From assembly GCA_963719525.1 (NCBI GenBank), contig CAVRCG010000004.1, positions 3,286,001 through 3,350,000 of the forward strand: a DNA stretch of 64,000 nt, given 5' to 3'. The stretch comes from Bernardetia sp963719525 (GTDB lineage Bacteria > Bacteroidota > Bacteroidia > Cytophagales > Bernardetiaceae). Each line of letters opens with the position of its first letter. The first letter of the stretch is position 1. Of the stretch, positions 43,100-54,859 are shown piece after piece. The translations under genes and the position numbers were made by a program. The notes under the pieces are model-generated. The model did no database searches, was not told where the DNA came from, and saw only the letters and a program-made list of their open reading frames with translations.

Positions 43100-44851
43100 A
43101 TGTATATTTTAGGACTTAATGCGTATCATGGCGATTCTTCTGCCTGTATTTTGAAAGATGGAATTTTGATTGCTGCAACGGAAGAAGAACGTATCAGACG
43201 TATCAAACATTGGGCAGGTTTTCCGATTGAAGCCATTAAATTTTGCTTAAAAGAAGCTAATATTTCTGTTGAAGAAATAGATTATATTACTATTTCTCGT
43301 GACCCTTCGGCTAATTTGCAAAAGAAAATCCTTCATACAATTAAGAAAGGAGTAAGTCTGAATACAATAGTGAGCCGTTTTACTAATTCAAGAAAAGTAT
43401 CAAATGTAAAAGAAGAGTTATCTAATGCACTAAATATTCCAACTTCAAAAATAAAAGCAGAAGTAAAAAATGTAGAACATCACCGTTCTCATTTGGCAAG
43501 TGCTTTTTTTGTTTCTCCCTTTGAAGAAGCTGCATTATTGTCCATTGATGGTTTTGGAGATTTTACTTCTACCATGACAGGAACTGGAAAAGGAAATCAG
43601 ATTTCTGTTTTAGATACTGTTATTTATCCTCATTCGTTAGGAATTTTTTATACTTCTTTTACGCAGTATCTTGGTTTTGATAGTTATGGAGATGAATATA
43701 AAGTAATGGGATTAGCTCCTTACGGACAGCCAACTTATTTGAAAGAATTGGAAGATGTAATTCATTTACTTCCAAATGGACTTTTTGAGCTTAATACGGC
43801 TTATTTCAAACATGCAAAAGAAGGTGTAACAATGGCGTGGGAAGGTGGATATCCAACCATTGAATCTATTTTTTCAGATAAAATGGTAGAAAAATTTGGA
43901 AAACTTCGCACAAAAGACGAAGAGTTATCACAAGACCATATTAATCTAGCAACTTCTGTTCAACGCATGACAGAAAAAGTAATTTTTCATATCCTGAATC
44001 ATTTGCATCAAAAAACAGGATTAGATAATTTGTGTATTGCTGGTGGAGTAGCTCAAAATTCGGTTGCCAACGGAAAGATTTTAGAAAATACGCCTTTCAA
44101 AAAAGTATATGTTCCGAGTGCAGGACACGATGCAGGAACAGCTTTAGGTTCAGCTTTATTTTTCTATAATCAAGAATTAAAAAAACCTAGAATAGAACCT
44201 ATTTGGCACGCTTACACGGGAAGCAATTATTCAGATTCAGAAATAGAAACTATTTTAAAAGAAGAAAGATCAACAAAAGAATTAGCAAAAGATATTCAGT
44301 ATTCAGTTTTGAGTGATGACGAATTATACAAAACGGTTACAGATGGAATTCTTGATGGAGGTGTAATCGGCTGGTTTCAAGGAAGTGCCGAATTTGGTCC
44401 TAGAGCATTAGGCAATCGCTCTATTTTGGTCGATCCACGTCGTAGAGATGCAAAAGAATTATTGAACGAAAAAATAAAACGAAGAGAGAGTTTCCGTCCT
44501 TTTGCGCCTTCGATTTTGGAGGAATATGTAGAGGAATATTTTGAAGGTGCTGATAAAGTTCCGTTTATGGAAAAAGTATATCCTATCAAAAAGGAAAAAC
44601 ACGAAGTTATTCCTGCCGTTACTCATGTCGACGGAACAGGTCGTTTACAGACTGTAAGCGCAAGCACTAATCCACGTTATCACAAACTTATCGATACGTT
44701 TAGAGAAAAAACAGGTGTTCCAGTTTTGTTAAATACTTCTTTTAATGAAAATGAACCCATTGTAAACACGCCACAAGAAGCATTAGATTGCTTTTTACGT
44801 ACTAAAATGGATATTCTTGTTTTAGGGAATATTGTGGTTAGAAGAAAATAA
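43100..44851 (+). CDS. NodU/CmcH-family carbamoyltransferase
   Basis: ATP-dependent O-carbamoyltransferase of 583 residues that moves the carbamoyl group of carbamoyl phosphate to a sugar or antibiotic hydroxyl. The N-terminal Kae1-like domain is complete (ILGLNAYHGDSSACILKDG, EHHRSHLASAFFVSPFEEAALLSIDGFGDF, CIAGGVAQNSVANGK, VPSAGHDAGTALGSALFF). The C-terminal carbamoyltransferase domain has FGPRALGNRSILVDPRRRDAKELLNEKIKRRESFRPFAPSIL. It is followed by a strong hairpin and an SDR gene, perhaps a small pathway for modifying a surface or secondary metabolite; no biosynthetic cluster surrounds them. Confidence 0.95.
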   Translation: MYILGLNAYHGDSSACILKDGILIAATEEERIRRIKHWAGFPIEAIKFCLKEANISVEEIDYITISRDPSANLQKKILHTIKKGVSLNTIVSRFTNSRKVSNVKEELSNALNIPTSKIKAEVKNVEHHRSHLASAFFVSPFEEAALLSIDGFGDFTSTMTGTGKGNQISVLDTVIYPHSLGIFYTSFTQYLGFDSYGDEYKVMGLAPYGQPTYLKELEDVIHLLPNGLFELNTAYFKHAKEGVTMAWEGGYPTIESIFSDKMVEKFGKLRTKDEELSQDHINLATSVQRMTEKVIFHILNHLHQKTGLDNLCIAGGVAQNSVANGKILENTPFKKVYVPSAGHDAGTALGSALFFYNQELKKPRIEPIWHAYTGSNYSDSEIETILKEERSTKELAKDIQYSVLSDDELYKTVTDGILDGGVIGWFQGSAEFGPRALGNRSILVDPRRRDAKELLNEKIKRRESFRPFAPSILEEYVEEYFEGADKVPFMEKVYPIKKEKHEVIPAVTHVDGTGRLQTVSASTNPRYHKLIDTFREKTGVPVLLNTSFNENEPIVNTPQEALDCFLRTKMDILVLGNIVVRRK

Positions 44852-44857
44852 TTATTT

Positions 44858-44896
44858 AAACCTATAAGGTTTTCAAAACCTTATAGGTTTGTTTTT
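44858..44896 (+). terminator. Long perfect palindrome and terminator after the carbamoyltransferase
   Basis: AAACCTATAAGGTTTT and its complement form a 33-bp near-perfect palindrome (44858-44890) followed by a T-rich stretch, six bases after the stop. It is only 21 bases before the SDR start, so read-through may be limited. Confidence 0.7.
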
Positions 44897-44911
44897 AAAA
44901 TAAAAAAATAT

Positions 44912-45676
44912 ATGATACTCGTAACTGGTGGAACAAAAGGAATTGGCAAAGCCATTTTAGAAAAATTTATGCAAAATGGACACGATGCTATTACGTGTTC
45001 TAGAAATAACGAAGAACTTTTTGCTTTGAAACAAGAACTAGAAGAGAAATATTCTTCTAAAGAAAATCCTGTTATTTTGTATTACCGACAGGCCGATTTA
45101 TCTAAAAAAGAAGATATTGTTTCTTTTGGACAGTATGCTAAGAAAATTATTTTGCTCAATGAAAAACAAGTAGAAAAAGAAGCGAATAAAGAAGATAGCA
45201 AGAAAAAAGGTTTTGAAGTAATGGTAAACAATACAGGTGTTTTTGTTCCAGGAAAAATATTAGAAGAAGAAGAAGGTAACTTTGAAATGCAAATACATAC
45301 GAATCTTTTTAGTGCGTATCATCTTACCAGAATATTAGTTCCTATTTTAGTAGAGCGAAAAGGTGGACATTTATTTAATATTTGTTTGACGGCAAGTATT
45401 ACAGCTTATCCCAATGGTGGAAGTTATTGTATTTCTAAATTTGCGCTGCACGGAATGACAAAGGTTTTGCGTGAAGAACTCAAAGAACATAATGTAAAAG
45501 TTACTTCTGTTTTGCCCGGTCCTACTTATACTTCAAGTTGGGAAGGTGCAGGTTTGCCAGAAGAACGTTTTATGCCTTCTTATGATATTGCAGATTCTAT
45601 TTTTTCTGTTTATTCGCTTTCTAATCAGACAGTTGTGGAAGAGATTGTTATGCGTCCACAACTTGGGGATATTTGA
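44912..45676 (+). CDS. Short-chain dehydrogenase/reductase (SDR)
   Basis: Classical NAD(P)-dependent SDR of 254 residues. It has the cofactor motif VTGGTKGIGKAI (4-15), the NNTG motif in VMVNNTGVF, the catalytic Ser (SITAYPNGGSYCISKFA) and the Y-x-x-x-K pair (Tyr172, Lys176). The region after the first 45 residues has an insertion of charged helices (EKQVEKEANKEDSKKKG), longer than in most SDRs. Substrate unknown. It may share a pathway with the carbamoyltransferase; the palindrome between them argues for separate transcription. Confidence 0.9.
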   Translation: MILVTGGTKGIGKAILEKFMQNGHDAITCSRNNEELFALKQELEEKYSSKENPVILYYRQADLSKKEDIVSFGQYAKKIILLNEKQVEKEANKEDSKKKGFEVMVNNTGVFVPGKILEEEEGNFEMQIHTNLFSAYHLTRILVPILVERKGGHLFNICLTASITAYPNGGSYCISKFALHGMTKVLREELKEHNVKVTSVLPGPTYTSSWEGAGLPEERFMPSYDIADSIFSVYSLSNQTVVEEIVMRPQLGDI

Positions 45677-45840
45677 TAGGTTATTATTTAGAATAGGGGT
45701 TAAATATTCATTTATATAATTTCTTATTGTGTATATTACTTGAAATAGTAAATTGGATTCAACTGATAAATGAACCTTTTTAAATAATTCAACGCAGTTA
45801 TATCATATTTTGAAAAAAAGTTTCTACACATCAAATACTA

Positions 45841-48800
45841 ATGACTAAAAAGAAAATAAGAGAAGCAGGAGACAAAACAAAAGGATTTACTCTTCAGAAA
45901 CAAAGAGCAATAGCTTTATTTTTTGATGAAGTAAAATCTAATCCAAATGCTCATGTTAATGTAGCGATTGAGTATAAAGGAGATGTTTATCTTCAGAATG
46001 AACAATCAGGATATGTTGAAGAAGAGAAGAACTATGATGATGAAAAAGCTTTTTCGTTTAACTCTCATCAAATTTTAAATACTCTTGCTTATTTTCTTGA
46101 ACTATGGTTAACTGAAGGTAAAAGTAAAAACATAAAATTTGGATTTTACTCAACAAGCAAAATCGCTAAGGAAAGCAATACTAAGAAAGTAAAAGAACTT
46201 AACATTAAATTGCCCAATGAGGGGATATTAAAACTTCTTACTGAAAGAAAATTTTCAGAAGATAATTTACTGGATTCAGTTAAAAAATACCTGATTGCAG
46301 AGTATAGTGATCAATATAATGAAGATATTACTAATGAATTAGATGATACTTCATTGATAACTTTTCTGAGTTTAATTAATTGGAACTTTGAACAGGATAA
46401 TGAAAAAGAGTATAAAGGCAAGGTTTTAAAAAAAATCAGAGAATCTGAATTTGCCTCATCTTTTACAAATTTATATCAACCTGAGTTTGTATATGCAGCT
46501 CTAATGTTAGCCTTAGAAGAAAAACAAGATGAGATTGATACTATTTTAAAATTCCTTCAGAAAGCCAGTGTAGAAAATTTATTTCTAAAGGTATCTGCTG
46601 GTCGAGAAATTAACGTAAGAGCTCAAAAATACCTTCATATTGATCAATCAGAACTTATTAAAAAAAATCAAATTTGGTTAAAAATATTTCTTGAAAAAAA
46701 GTATTTCTCAAATGTGAAGGATAAATCTTTTCCAAAATTGATCGAACGAAAAGTTGCAAAACACAACAAAGAAATTAAAATTCAGAGAGAGAATTTAGAA
46801 CAAACAGATCCAGAAAAAGCACAACAATTGGATGTAGTTGTTAAGAATCTAGGAGATTTAATTAATGATTCAAGACCAACATTTTTATTTGGAGAAATTG
46901 GTAGTGGTAAAAGTACATTATTAGCTCATTATTTTCTTAATGAATTAGAAGGAGAAGTAGAAATTTTGCCCATTTTTATTCCGTTGACTTATCTCAAAGG
47001 TAAAGTTACAGCTGATTTAAAGAATTTAATATCTATAATCAATCAGTTTATTAATGATGAATTAAATATAGAGAATAAGGGATTCGACATAGATGGTTTT
47101 CTATTGACAAAAAAGGAATTAACATTAATTGTTGATGGATTAGACGAATTTGATTTTGAAGAATCAAAAAGACTTTTAAGTCATTTGGTTAACTTATTGA
47201 ATGGAATTGCAAATATTAGAGTTATTGCTTCAGGAAGACCTATTGAATTGCAAGAGCTAGTTAATTTTGGTCAATGGAACTGCCTTACTACACTTGATTT
47301 GACGGAAGATGAGATAAAAGTCTTATTAAAAAATGAAGCCATTGGAGCAGGATTAGAGGAGGCTGTCGCCGAAAAAGATACTTTAACTCGCTGGGAGATT
47401 TTGAAATCAAAACAAGAGTTATTAGCAAATGCTACAACTCCTTTGACTGTTTGTTTGATAAGAGACTTTCTTGATGAAAGTCTTACGTCTAAAACTTTAG
47501 GGGATGTTCTTTATGAGGTATTAAAGCGTAGACTAGATTGGACTAAAGCTGACCAAAAAGAGAATTTTACTACTTTTTTCTCAAAATATCCCCATACACT
47601 ACAACGAGAAAAATTTATAGCTCCAATTGCTTATAAATTGTATAGTTCTATAGATGGAAAAGTTAATGAAGATGCACTTTTTCAAGTTGTGGACTTGAGT
47701 AATTTAATTTCTAATGATCTTCCTGACAGGAATATTTTAGTAAATGAGATTATTGACTTTGTCAAAAGTAATTTTCTACAAAAAATCGGTGATAGCTATG
47801 TTTTTCAGTCTCATCAACTACATCAACTTGCCATAGGATTACATTTATATTTCTGTATTTTGAACAATGAAGAATTCAAATACAAAGATAGTAAAATCAA
47901 TACATGGCGAGTAATATCTTATACCGCCTCTATTGCAAGAACTAAAAGTGATAGTAATATTATAGAACAGTATTTGGTAGAATTTATTGATGAATTACTT
48001 TTTATAGATGACAATACACCTGCTACCGCTGTGTTATTATCAGAAGCAAAAATCTCAAACCTAAATTCAAAATTTTTAGAAAATATTAAAGAACTTGGAT
48101 TTAGACCTTTAAAATTTTGGGAACAGTCAGATTCTTTAGTTCCTAATGCTTATGCCTACATAATCAAGGATTTAAAAGATGTTGGCTTTAATTGGTTTTT
48201 TGATAATTACTTGAACCCAAAACATCCCTCACATACTGGACATGATGAGTTATCTGTATCGATACTACAGTATTTTCTTATTCGCTCTCAATTCAATCTT
48301 AGTAAAAATAAAAAAGAAAAACTCAGTTCAGTAGTAGATTTTCACATAGCAGCTAAAACATTTTCATGCAATCAGCCTGCTTCCAACTATTTCTTTAGCA
48401 ATTCCAGAAAAATTTAATATTGATCATCGTTGTATTCTTCTTTCTGATGCATTAAGAAAAAATATAGTGAAAGATAGAGCAGAGGAGTTACTTAGGAAAG
48501 AACTTAAAAACAACGAAAAAGTATCTGTTGTAAATTCATTGGAAATTGCTTGTAGAAATAAAGATTATCATCCTCAAAATGCTCTTGAGCTATGGATGTC
48601 AGTAGTTGATAGAGATATACCTAAATTAATTCTTGATAATTGCATTAGTATTATTGGAAGAGGAAATAATGAACTTTTTACAGTCTTAAAAAATAGAGTT
48701 GGAGAAAATAATCTGCTTGCTTATTGTAGGTACAATATATTAAACCAAAGCTCCATATCAGATGCTGCTGCAATAATATTGTTCAAGTATTTTGGAGAAA

Positions 48801-51155
48801 GAAATCATATTCTGATTGGTGAACCTATTTTAAGAAAATCATCATGGTTTGACTATAAAAATATAGAACGGGAAAATATATTAAATGAAATTGTTTATAA
48901 AAACGACAAAGGAGAGGGATATATCATTAGAAATTTACCAAGTTTTGAGACAAATAATCGAGTTCCAGAATTATACTTGAAGTATTTCCTAATGACTTTA
49001 GCAAAGTCAGAGAATCTATACATACATGAATTTTTGTGTGTAACTAAGCATTTAGCAAAGTATTCTTTGCCTAGATATCCTGAGATTCGAAAATGCGTTT
49101 ACTAATGTTCTTTCTATAAAAGAATACTATAATGCTCTAAAGAAATCATTAAAGCATCTTGATGGTTTTTTAAGATATAATGCTGCTTCAATTTTATTGG
49201 TTTGTAATCCTGAAAATGAGAAAGAAGCACTAGAGATAATTATAAGATCTGCATCAAAAAGACTTAACAATAATCAGGAACTACTTAGGCTTTGCATGAA
49301 GTTGAATTTTAGTAGTTCAATGCTTGATTTTATATATGAATTATTAGACGATTTGACTAACCTTTCAAGAGTGTTTGCAATCAAATTGCTATATCATAAC
49401 AATGAATACAAACTTACAGAAGAATTACTTAACGAGTTAATCGAAGGTCTAATTGGTGATGCCAATTTTCTAGATTGGAGTGGAAATTTACAGGATGATG
49501 GAGTTGAAAGACTCATTGGAAAAGAAAGGTTTTATACTCAGGTAAAAAAATGTTTGAAGTTAGATCAGTTGAAAATAAAAGAATCAGCGTCCAGCATTCT
49601 GCTTTCTTATTACCCAAGTAAACTCAGCAATAAGGAGAAAGCTACATGCTGGTTATTGTATATTCAATATAGCGAATTTGCTTTAGTTAACTTTCATAAT
49701 AAGTTTCAGAAATTGTTTGAAGATGTTGAATTTGTTCAAGAGTTAAAAGATATAGCTAAAAAAATTGAGAAAGAAAATGGCTTAAAAAACCCTATTTTTC
49801 TAAAGTATTTTGAAGCTATTAAGGAGGGTGGAAATTGGAAGGATTTTTTTCTATCCTTATTAAAAAGTGAAAGAACCATTGATCATGATCGGCTTGAACA
49901 TTTGTATGGTTTCATTCTTCAAATTGGAAATTCAGATAAAGAAATAAGAGAAAAAATGGGTAAAGCCATCAAAGAACTTATGGCTTATCCAACATTTTGT
50001 CAAGAGCGTGAATACAATTTTATACTTCCACGATTATCAGTCTTTGCTCATGAATTTGGTAAGTTAAATGATGATGAATTAACACAAGTTCTAACGAAAT
50101 ATAAAATTTTGGAAGATGAAATTGCTTGCTCATTGCTTTATAGACTAGGGCATATTCCTGAAGGATATCACTCTGAGAAAGAATACGTTGAATATATCTC
50201 TTTGTTTGCAAAGAATCCTATTACTCCGTTGGATTCCTTTGATGTTGATCGACTTAATGTGCTTCTAGAAGATGGAGAGGACATCCCAAACCATTTATCT
50301 GATGTAATAGAATCTGTATTACTAAAAGGAGATTTATCTAGTGAACAACTGATTACATTATCATTAAAAGGTAATTTATCAATGTATTTTTCCATTTTAG
50401 TTGGGTTTTCAAGAAATTCTTCTCTTGAATTGAAAGATTTTGTAAGAGCTGAAGAAATAGGTAGCTTAAAGTATTTTGCGAGAGCAAAAACTCAAAAGCA
50501 TAAAGCAGTCTTATTAAAAGTGAAACAAATCCTAATGTCAGATGGTGACTGGAAAAAGTCATACATAGAAGCCTTAATCACAGATATTACAAATCAAGCC
50601 AAATCGAAAGATGTAATTGATTTGTTCGTAGAATTGTTTATGCTAAATGCTAATTTTAACTCTAAATTATTACCTATTTTATATAATGCTTTACTTGATA
50701 TCCCTTATAGATGTAATCTTCATCTTGTATACTCAATAAACGAATATGTTATTAGTCTCACAAGTGAGAAACAACAAGAGTTAATTGTACCATTAAGAAA
50801 GTTTTTAAAAGCAGTTAACAATTCAGCCAATGATAGGCATGAAAATGCCCTTGAATTGATGTCTTGGTCTTTATCACTTGTTCTAATATATCTTGAAGGC
50901 AAGGTAGATTATGATATAGAAACAGGTTTTCTGACAGGTTTGAAAAATATATTTACACAAAAAGGGAGAAATTATCCTATAGATAATCAAACTGATATTC
51001 AATTTGGAGGACGTGATTTATTTATTCACAGTAATCAAATCATAAAAAAAATTGATAGCAAACTCTTTAAGCAACTAATCTTAAGTGGAGCTAATAGTAA
51101 TGTTCCTGAGATTAGTGCAGTATGTATGATATTTTCAGTATTTTCGGACAATTAA
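45841..51155 (+). CDS. Avs-like STAND/NACHT NTPase with N-terminal nuclease-like domain, two frame breaks
   Basis: Candidate anti-phage protein. The first frame starts with a possible PD-(D/E)xK or Cap4-like nuclease region (VAIEYKGDVYL, then YVEEEKNYDDE: Asp48 and E-x-K at 61-63, followed by SHQILNTLAYFLELWLT), as in DUF4297-type effectors. It then has a NACHT/STAND ATPase (Walker A GEIGSGKST at 351-359, Walker B LTLIVDGLDEFDF, sensor IRVIASGRP). The rest (over 1100 residues) is helical, HEAT/TPR-like. The frame breaks near 48365-48370 (AKTF to AISLLPTISL) and near 49083-49090 (YPE to FENAFTN). The total of 5315 bases is two over a multiple of three, giving about 1770 residues, as large as Avs sensors. 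It stands alone. Confidence 0.72.
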
Positions 51156-51199
51156 TAGAAAAAAATAAGTGTATAAACCAAGACCTTAAATCTAAGTTT

Positions 51200-53454
51200 C
51201 TAAAAATTCAACCTAAAAGTAGTCCACCCAGTAGTAGTTTCCCAAGCTGGTGTACCTGAAGAAATATCTTCTCCTCCTGCATTGCTATTCATAGGCGAGA
51301 GATTTTTTTCATTTAGTAAATTTTTGACCGAAACTCCCCATTGAATCGTTTTGGTAATGTTCCATTGCGAAGAAAGATTTACAATAAATCCACCATCTGC
51401 AACCGTTCCGATAGGCGAATACCATTTGCTGTAATAAAGTGCATTGAGTCCGAAAGAAAGTTTTGAAATAGGAGTTAGAATAAAATTAGTACGAAAAACA
51501 CTTTCTGGATAGGCTTTAAAATGCAAATCATCATCTTCTCCATCTGCTAAATACATACTATTTCCACCTTGTGCAATCTGTTTTTGCTCGTCTGTTGCTC
51601 CCAAAACTTTTACTAAAGAATGCGAAACAATTAGATTAAAAATATCATGAGAATAATTCATTGAAGTTTCCAAACCCACTTGATTAAAACTCCCCGGTGT
51701 ATTTTTGAAATACCAAAACCCATTCCAATCGCCTGCTTTGTCCGTTCCAATTTCATCTAAAATAATGTTGTCAGGATTGCGATAAATTACACCTACATCA
51801 ATTACGTTGGTTACACTATTATAAAAAGCGACAGCATTAAATTTTAGTTTTTTGGAAGGAAGAAAAGTAAACGAACCCTCAATACCATTTATTCTCTCTG
51901 GCAAAACAGTAGGAATATTTGTTTCTGTGGCATCTGTCGGAACTCCATCGTCATCAAAAACAGGAATTTCTGCACCATTTACACGTCCATAATTATCAGC
52001 TCGCAAAAAACCATCGCCATTATATCCACCTGTATAATGCAAACCTACTGCTCCTCTAAAACCTGTTTGATAGGAAAGACGAGTAATAAATTTTTCGGTT
52101 GGAGAATAAATAGCACCAATACGAGGCGAAACATTACTTCCCCAAAAAGGGTGACTATCATAACGAAAAGCTCCAAAAACCTCTAATTTGTCTGAAACAC
52201 TATAATAATCTTCTGCAAAAATACTAAAAACGTTGATGTCTTTTCTAAAACCCATCGTCAGAACTTGATTTGCTGTAGTAGGGTCAAAAGCTCCAATTAC
52301 ATTTGCTATAAAATTATTATTCTCATTATTTGTTTTTCCCATCTGAAAAGTTCGTACTTCTGTTCCTACTGCTAATCTATTATTCGGAATCAACTCATTG
52401 AGTGTCAAAAGTAATTTTCCTCCAATTCGGTCTTCACGAGTTCCACCCATTGCTGTTCCGATAACCGAAAAAAGCGCAAAATTATCTTGTGCATAATTTA
52501 CTTCTGCTTTTAGATTTGCGTGCTGACTCAAATTAAAATTATACGAACCTGTAAGCGTAGTTAGGGTTTGATTAAAAACATTTCTATCTCTATAAAAATT
52601 ATACAAATCACGAATTTGGTCGGTATAAGTAGCTTCAATCTTGAAATTTTTATATTCAATATTTCCAGTCATCAAAACACTTTCAGCTTTACGAAGTCGC
52701 AGTCCAATGTCTTTTACTTGTCCACCAGCAAAACCTTGATTTCCTTGTTGGTTTGCCCAACCTAAATCTCTCAATTCTTGTCCATTATAACGACTTGTAG
52801 AAATATAAAAGTAACTTTTCAAATCTCCACTTCGCAGTTGAGCATCAATACTTCCATTCAAAGCTCCATCTAATCCAACTCCTGCTGTCATATTTGCTCT
52901 TGCAAGACCTTCTGTTTTTCCAAATTCTCCTTGTTTGGTTACAATATTAATTACCCCTAAAAGCGCACCCTGTCCTAAAGTAACCGAACCAGCACCACGA
53001 ATTACTTCTACTCTTTTCGATATAATCATAATTTGTATTATTCAAAATGGCATCAGCAGCGACCCCAAAAAAACTCTGTATTTACATTGTGTCCATTGAT
53101 AAGCAACATTACTTTTGAGTTGTTATCAGGAGCAAGTCCACGAAAACCCATAATCATATCATCTTGATCTTCAACAAGAAAAAACCCTGGAACAAAAAGT
53201 GTCAAAGCCTCTGCAAGTGTACGTGCCGAACTAAGTTGAAGCTGTTGGCGAGTAATTGTCGTTACGGCAGCAGGCTGTTTGTTTTCATCTGTGGAAATAT
53301 TTGAAGCGACACTAATAGCTGTTTCGGTTTGCTCGTTTTCGGTAAGTTCTTCTAATGAAAACTTGTAAAGTTCGTTTTGAAGTGAATCTATTTGAGCAAA
53401 AGCAGGAAAGGATAGAAGTAAAAAAAGGAAAGTAGAAAGTAGATATTTTTTCAT
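51200..53454 (-). CDS. TonB-dependent outer-membrane receptor, two frame breaks
   Basis: Outer-membrane beta-barrel transporter of about 750 residues. It has a signal peptide (LLSTFLFLLLSFPAFAQ), a plug domain with AAVTTITRQQLQLSSARTLAEALTLFVPGFF and VMLLINGHNVN, the conserved VEVIRGAGSVTLGQGALLGVINIVTK, then many amphipathic strands and the aromatic C-terminal end TTGWTTFRLNF. The frame breaks near 53060 (FFWG to AADAILNN) and near 53012 (IEK to VEVIRG). The 2255-base span is two over a multiple of three. The substrate (siderophore, glycan or vitamin) cannot be told; no SusD gene is next to it, so it is not a Sus-type pair. Confidence 0.92.
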
Positions 53455-53612
53455 AATTGTCTTAATTTTGCAATATTGCCATTTTATAAAATAATTCGTA
53501 AAAGTAGTAGTTTCCTAATTTGATTTAATTAAGTTAGTTAAATTTATTTACAATTAAAATATTTTTCTCAAATTGCTTTAAAATTTTATTCAATCTTTAT
53601 AATATTCGGTTT

Positions 53613-54746
53613 ATGAAAGTCTATTCTCCCTTTTTATTCCTTATTAGTTTTGCTTTTTTATTGAGTTTTGGAAACTGTTTTGGGCAGAAAATAAAGTATG
53701 GAATAAGTAATAAACAACACGCTGATTATAGAAGTATTATTGATAAAATTTTGAAAGAAAAAAATCTGAACCTAACTATCGGAATTGCAGTAGTAGATTT
53801 AAAATATCAAGATAATTATCCAGAAGGGTTTTATCATTTTTATTCAAATTCCAAAAAACAGGATAGTGTAAAATATGAAAGTCAAATAGAATTTCCCACA
53901 TTAAGTGTTTACAAATTTCATTTGGCTCTAGCCATTTTAAAAGAAGTTGATAAAGGAAAATTTGATTTGAATGATGAACTATGTATTACAAAAGAGGACT
54001 TATTAGAAGAAACCTATTCGCCTTTGAGAGATGATTTGAAGAAACAATACGCAGAAGAGTATGAAAAAAAAACAGGTTTTTCGATAAAATTAAGTGAATT
54101 ACTATCTTATATGGTTTCGAAAAGTGATAATAATGCGTGTGATATTCTGTTTCGTCTTTTGGGAGAAAAAAATTATAAAAATGAAAAAATAAGTAAAAAA
54201 AGTAAATCTAAAAATCAACTTTCAGAAGCTCAAATCATAGAAAACAGAAAAAAATGTACTCAAAAAGGAGTAGAAAAAACAAATAAATTTATTCAAAAAT
54301 TAGGCTTAAAAAACACAATTATTACAGCAAGTGAGGAAAAAATGCACGAAAGTTTTGATAATCAATATCTAAATACTACTACTCCAGTTGATGCTGTTCT
54401 TTTGTTGAAACATTTTTATCAAGGGAAAATACTTGAGGAAAAAACAAAAGATTTTTTATGGAAATTATTGGTTGAAACGCAAACAGGAAACAATAAACTA
54501 AAAGCAGGATTACAAAAAAAAGAAACCATTATTTTAGGACACAAAACAGGAAGTTCGTTTCGAAAAGAACCAATAGAAGGAGAAGAATTTGGATTGAAGG
54601 CAGCCGAAAATGATATTGGAATAGTCGTTACTCCAAAAAATAGTTATGCAATAGCTGTTTTTATCAAAAATTCGACAGAAAGTAATGATGTAAATAATAC
54701 ACTTATAGCTGAATTATCAAAACTGATTTTTGATTATTTAGATTAA
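53613..54746 (+). CDS. Class A serine beta-lactamase (subclass A2-like)
   Basis: Periplasmic hydrolase of 377 residues with a signal peptide (FLFLISFAFLLSFGNCFG). The active-site motifs are complete: S-x-x-K as SVYK (98-101), SDN (171-173), an E-x-x-x-N pair (Glu246, Asn250) matching the general-base position of class A, and KTG (311-313) in GHKTGSS. At 377 residues it is longer than most class A enzymes (about 290) owing to two basic insertions (about 185-212 and 148-156). Resistance phenotype is not certain; some relatives have little activity on modern beta-lactams. No repressor or mobile element adjoins it. Confidence 0.88.
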   Translation: MKVYSPFLFLISFAFLLSFGNCFGQKIKYGISNKQHADYRSIIDKILKEKNLNLTIGIAVVDLKYQDNYPEGFYHFYSNSKKQDSVKYESQIEFPTLSVYKFHLALAILKEVDKGKFDLNDELCITKEDLLEETYSPLRDDLKKQYAEEYEKKTGFSIKLSELLSYMVSKSDNNACDILFRLLGEKNYKNEKISKKSKSKNQLSEAQIIENRKKCTQKGVEKTNKFIQKLGLKNTIITASEEKMHESFDNQYLNTTTPVDAVLLLKHFYQGKILEEKTKDFLWKLLVETQTGNNKLKAGLQKKETIILGHKTGSSFRKEPIEGEEFGLKAAENDIGIVVTPKNSYAIAVFIKNSTESNDVNNTLIAELSKLIFDYLD

Positions 54747-54752
54747 AATAAA

Positions 54753-54774
54753 ACCCACGAATTTATTCGTGGGT
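54753..54774 (-). terminator. Rho-independent terminator of mpl
   Basis: ACCCACGAATTTATTCGTGG is a short perfect hairpin, followed on the minus strand by a T-rich TTTTATTTT run. It lies 86 bases past the mpl stop; it may serve both convergent genes. Confidence 0.75.
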
Positions 54775-54859
54775 AATAGTCGGTCGTTGATATTTCAATG
54801 AAAATGCACAATATGTTTAGGAAAAGGCAAGCCATTTTCCCTACAAATAAAAATTTATT

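Noticed and set aside
48360..49100. Programmed ribosomal frameshifting in the STAND NTPase gene
   Set aside because: No slippery heptamer or downstream pseudoknot at either break, and the same +1 pattern occurs in many unrelated genes of the window.
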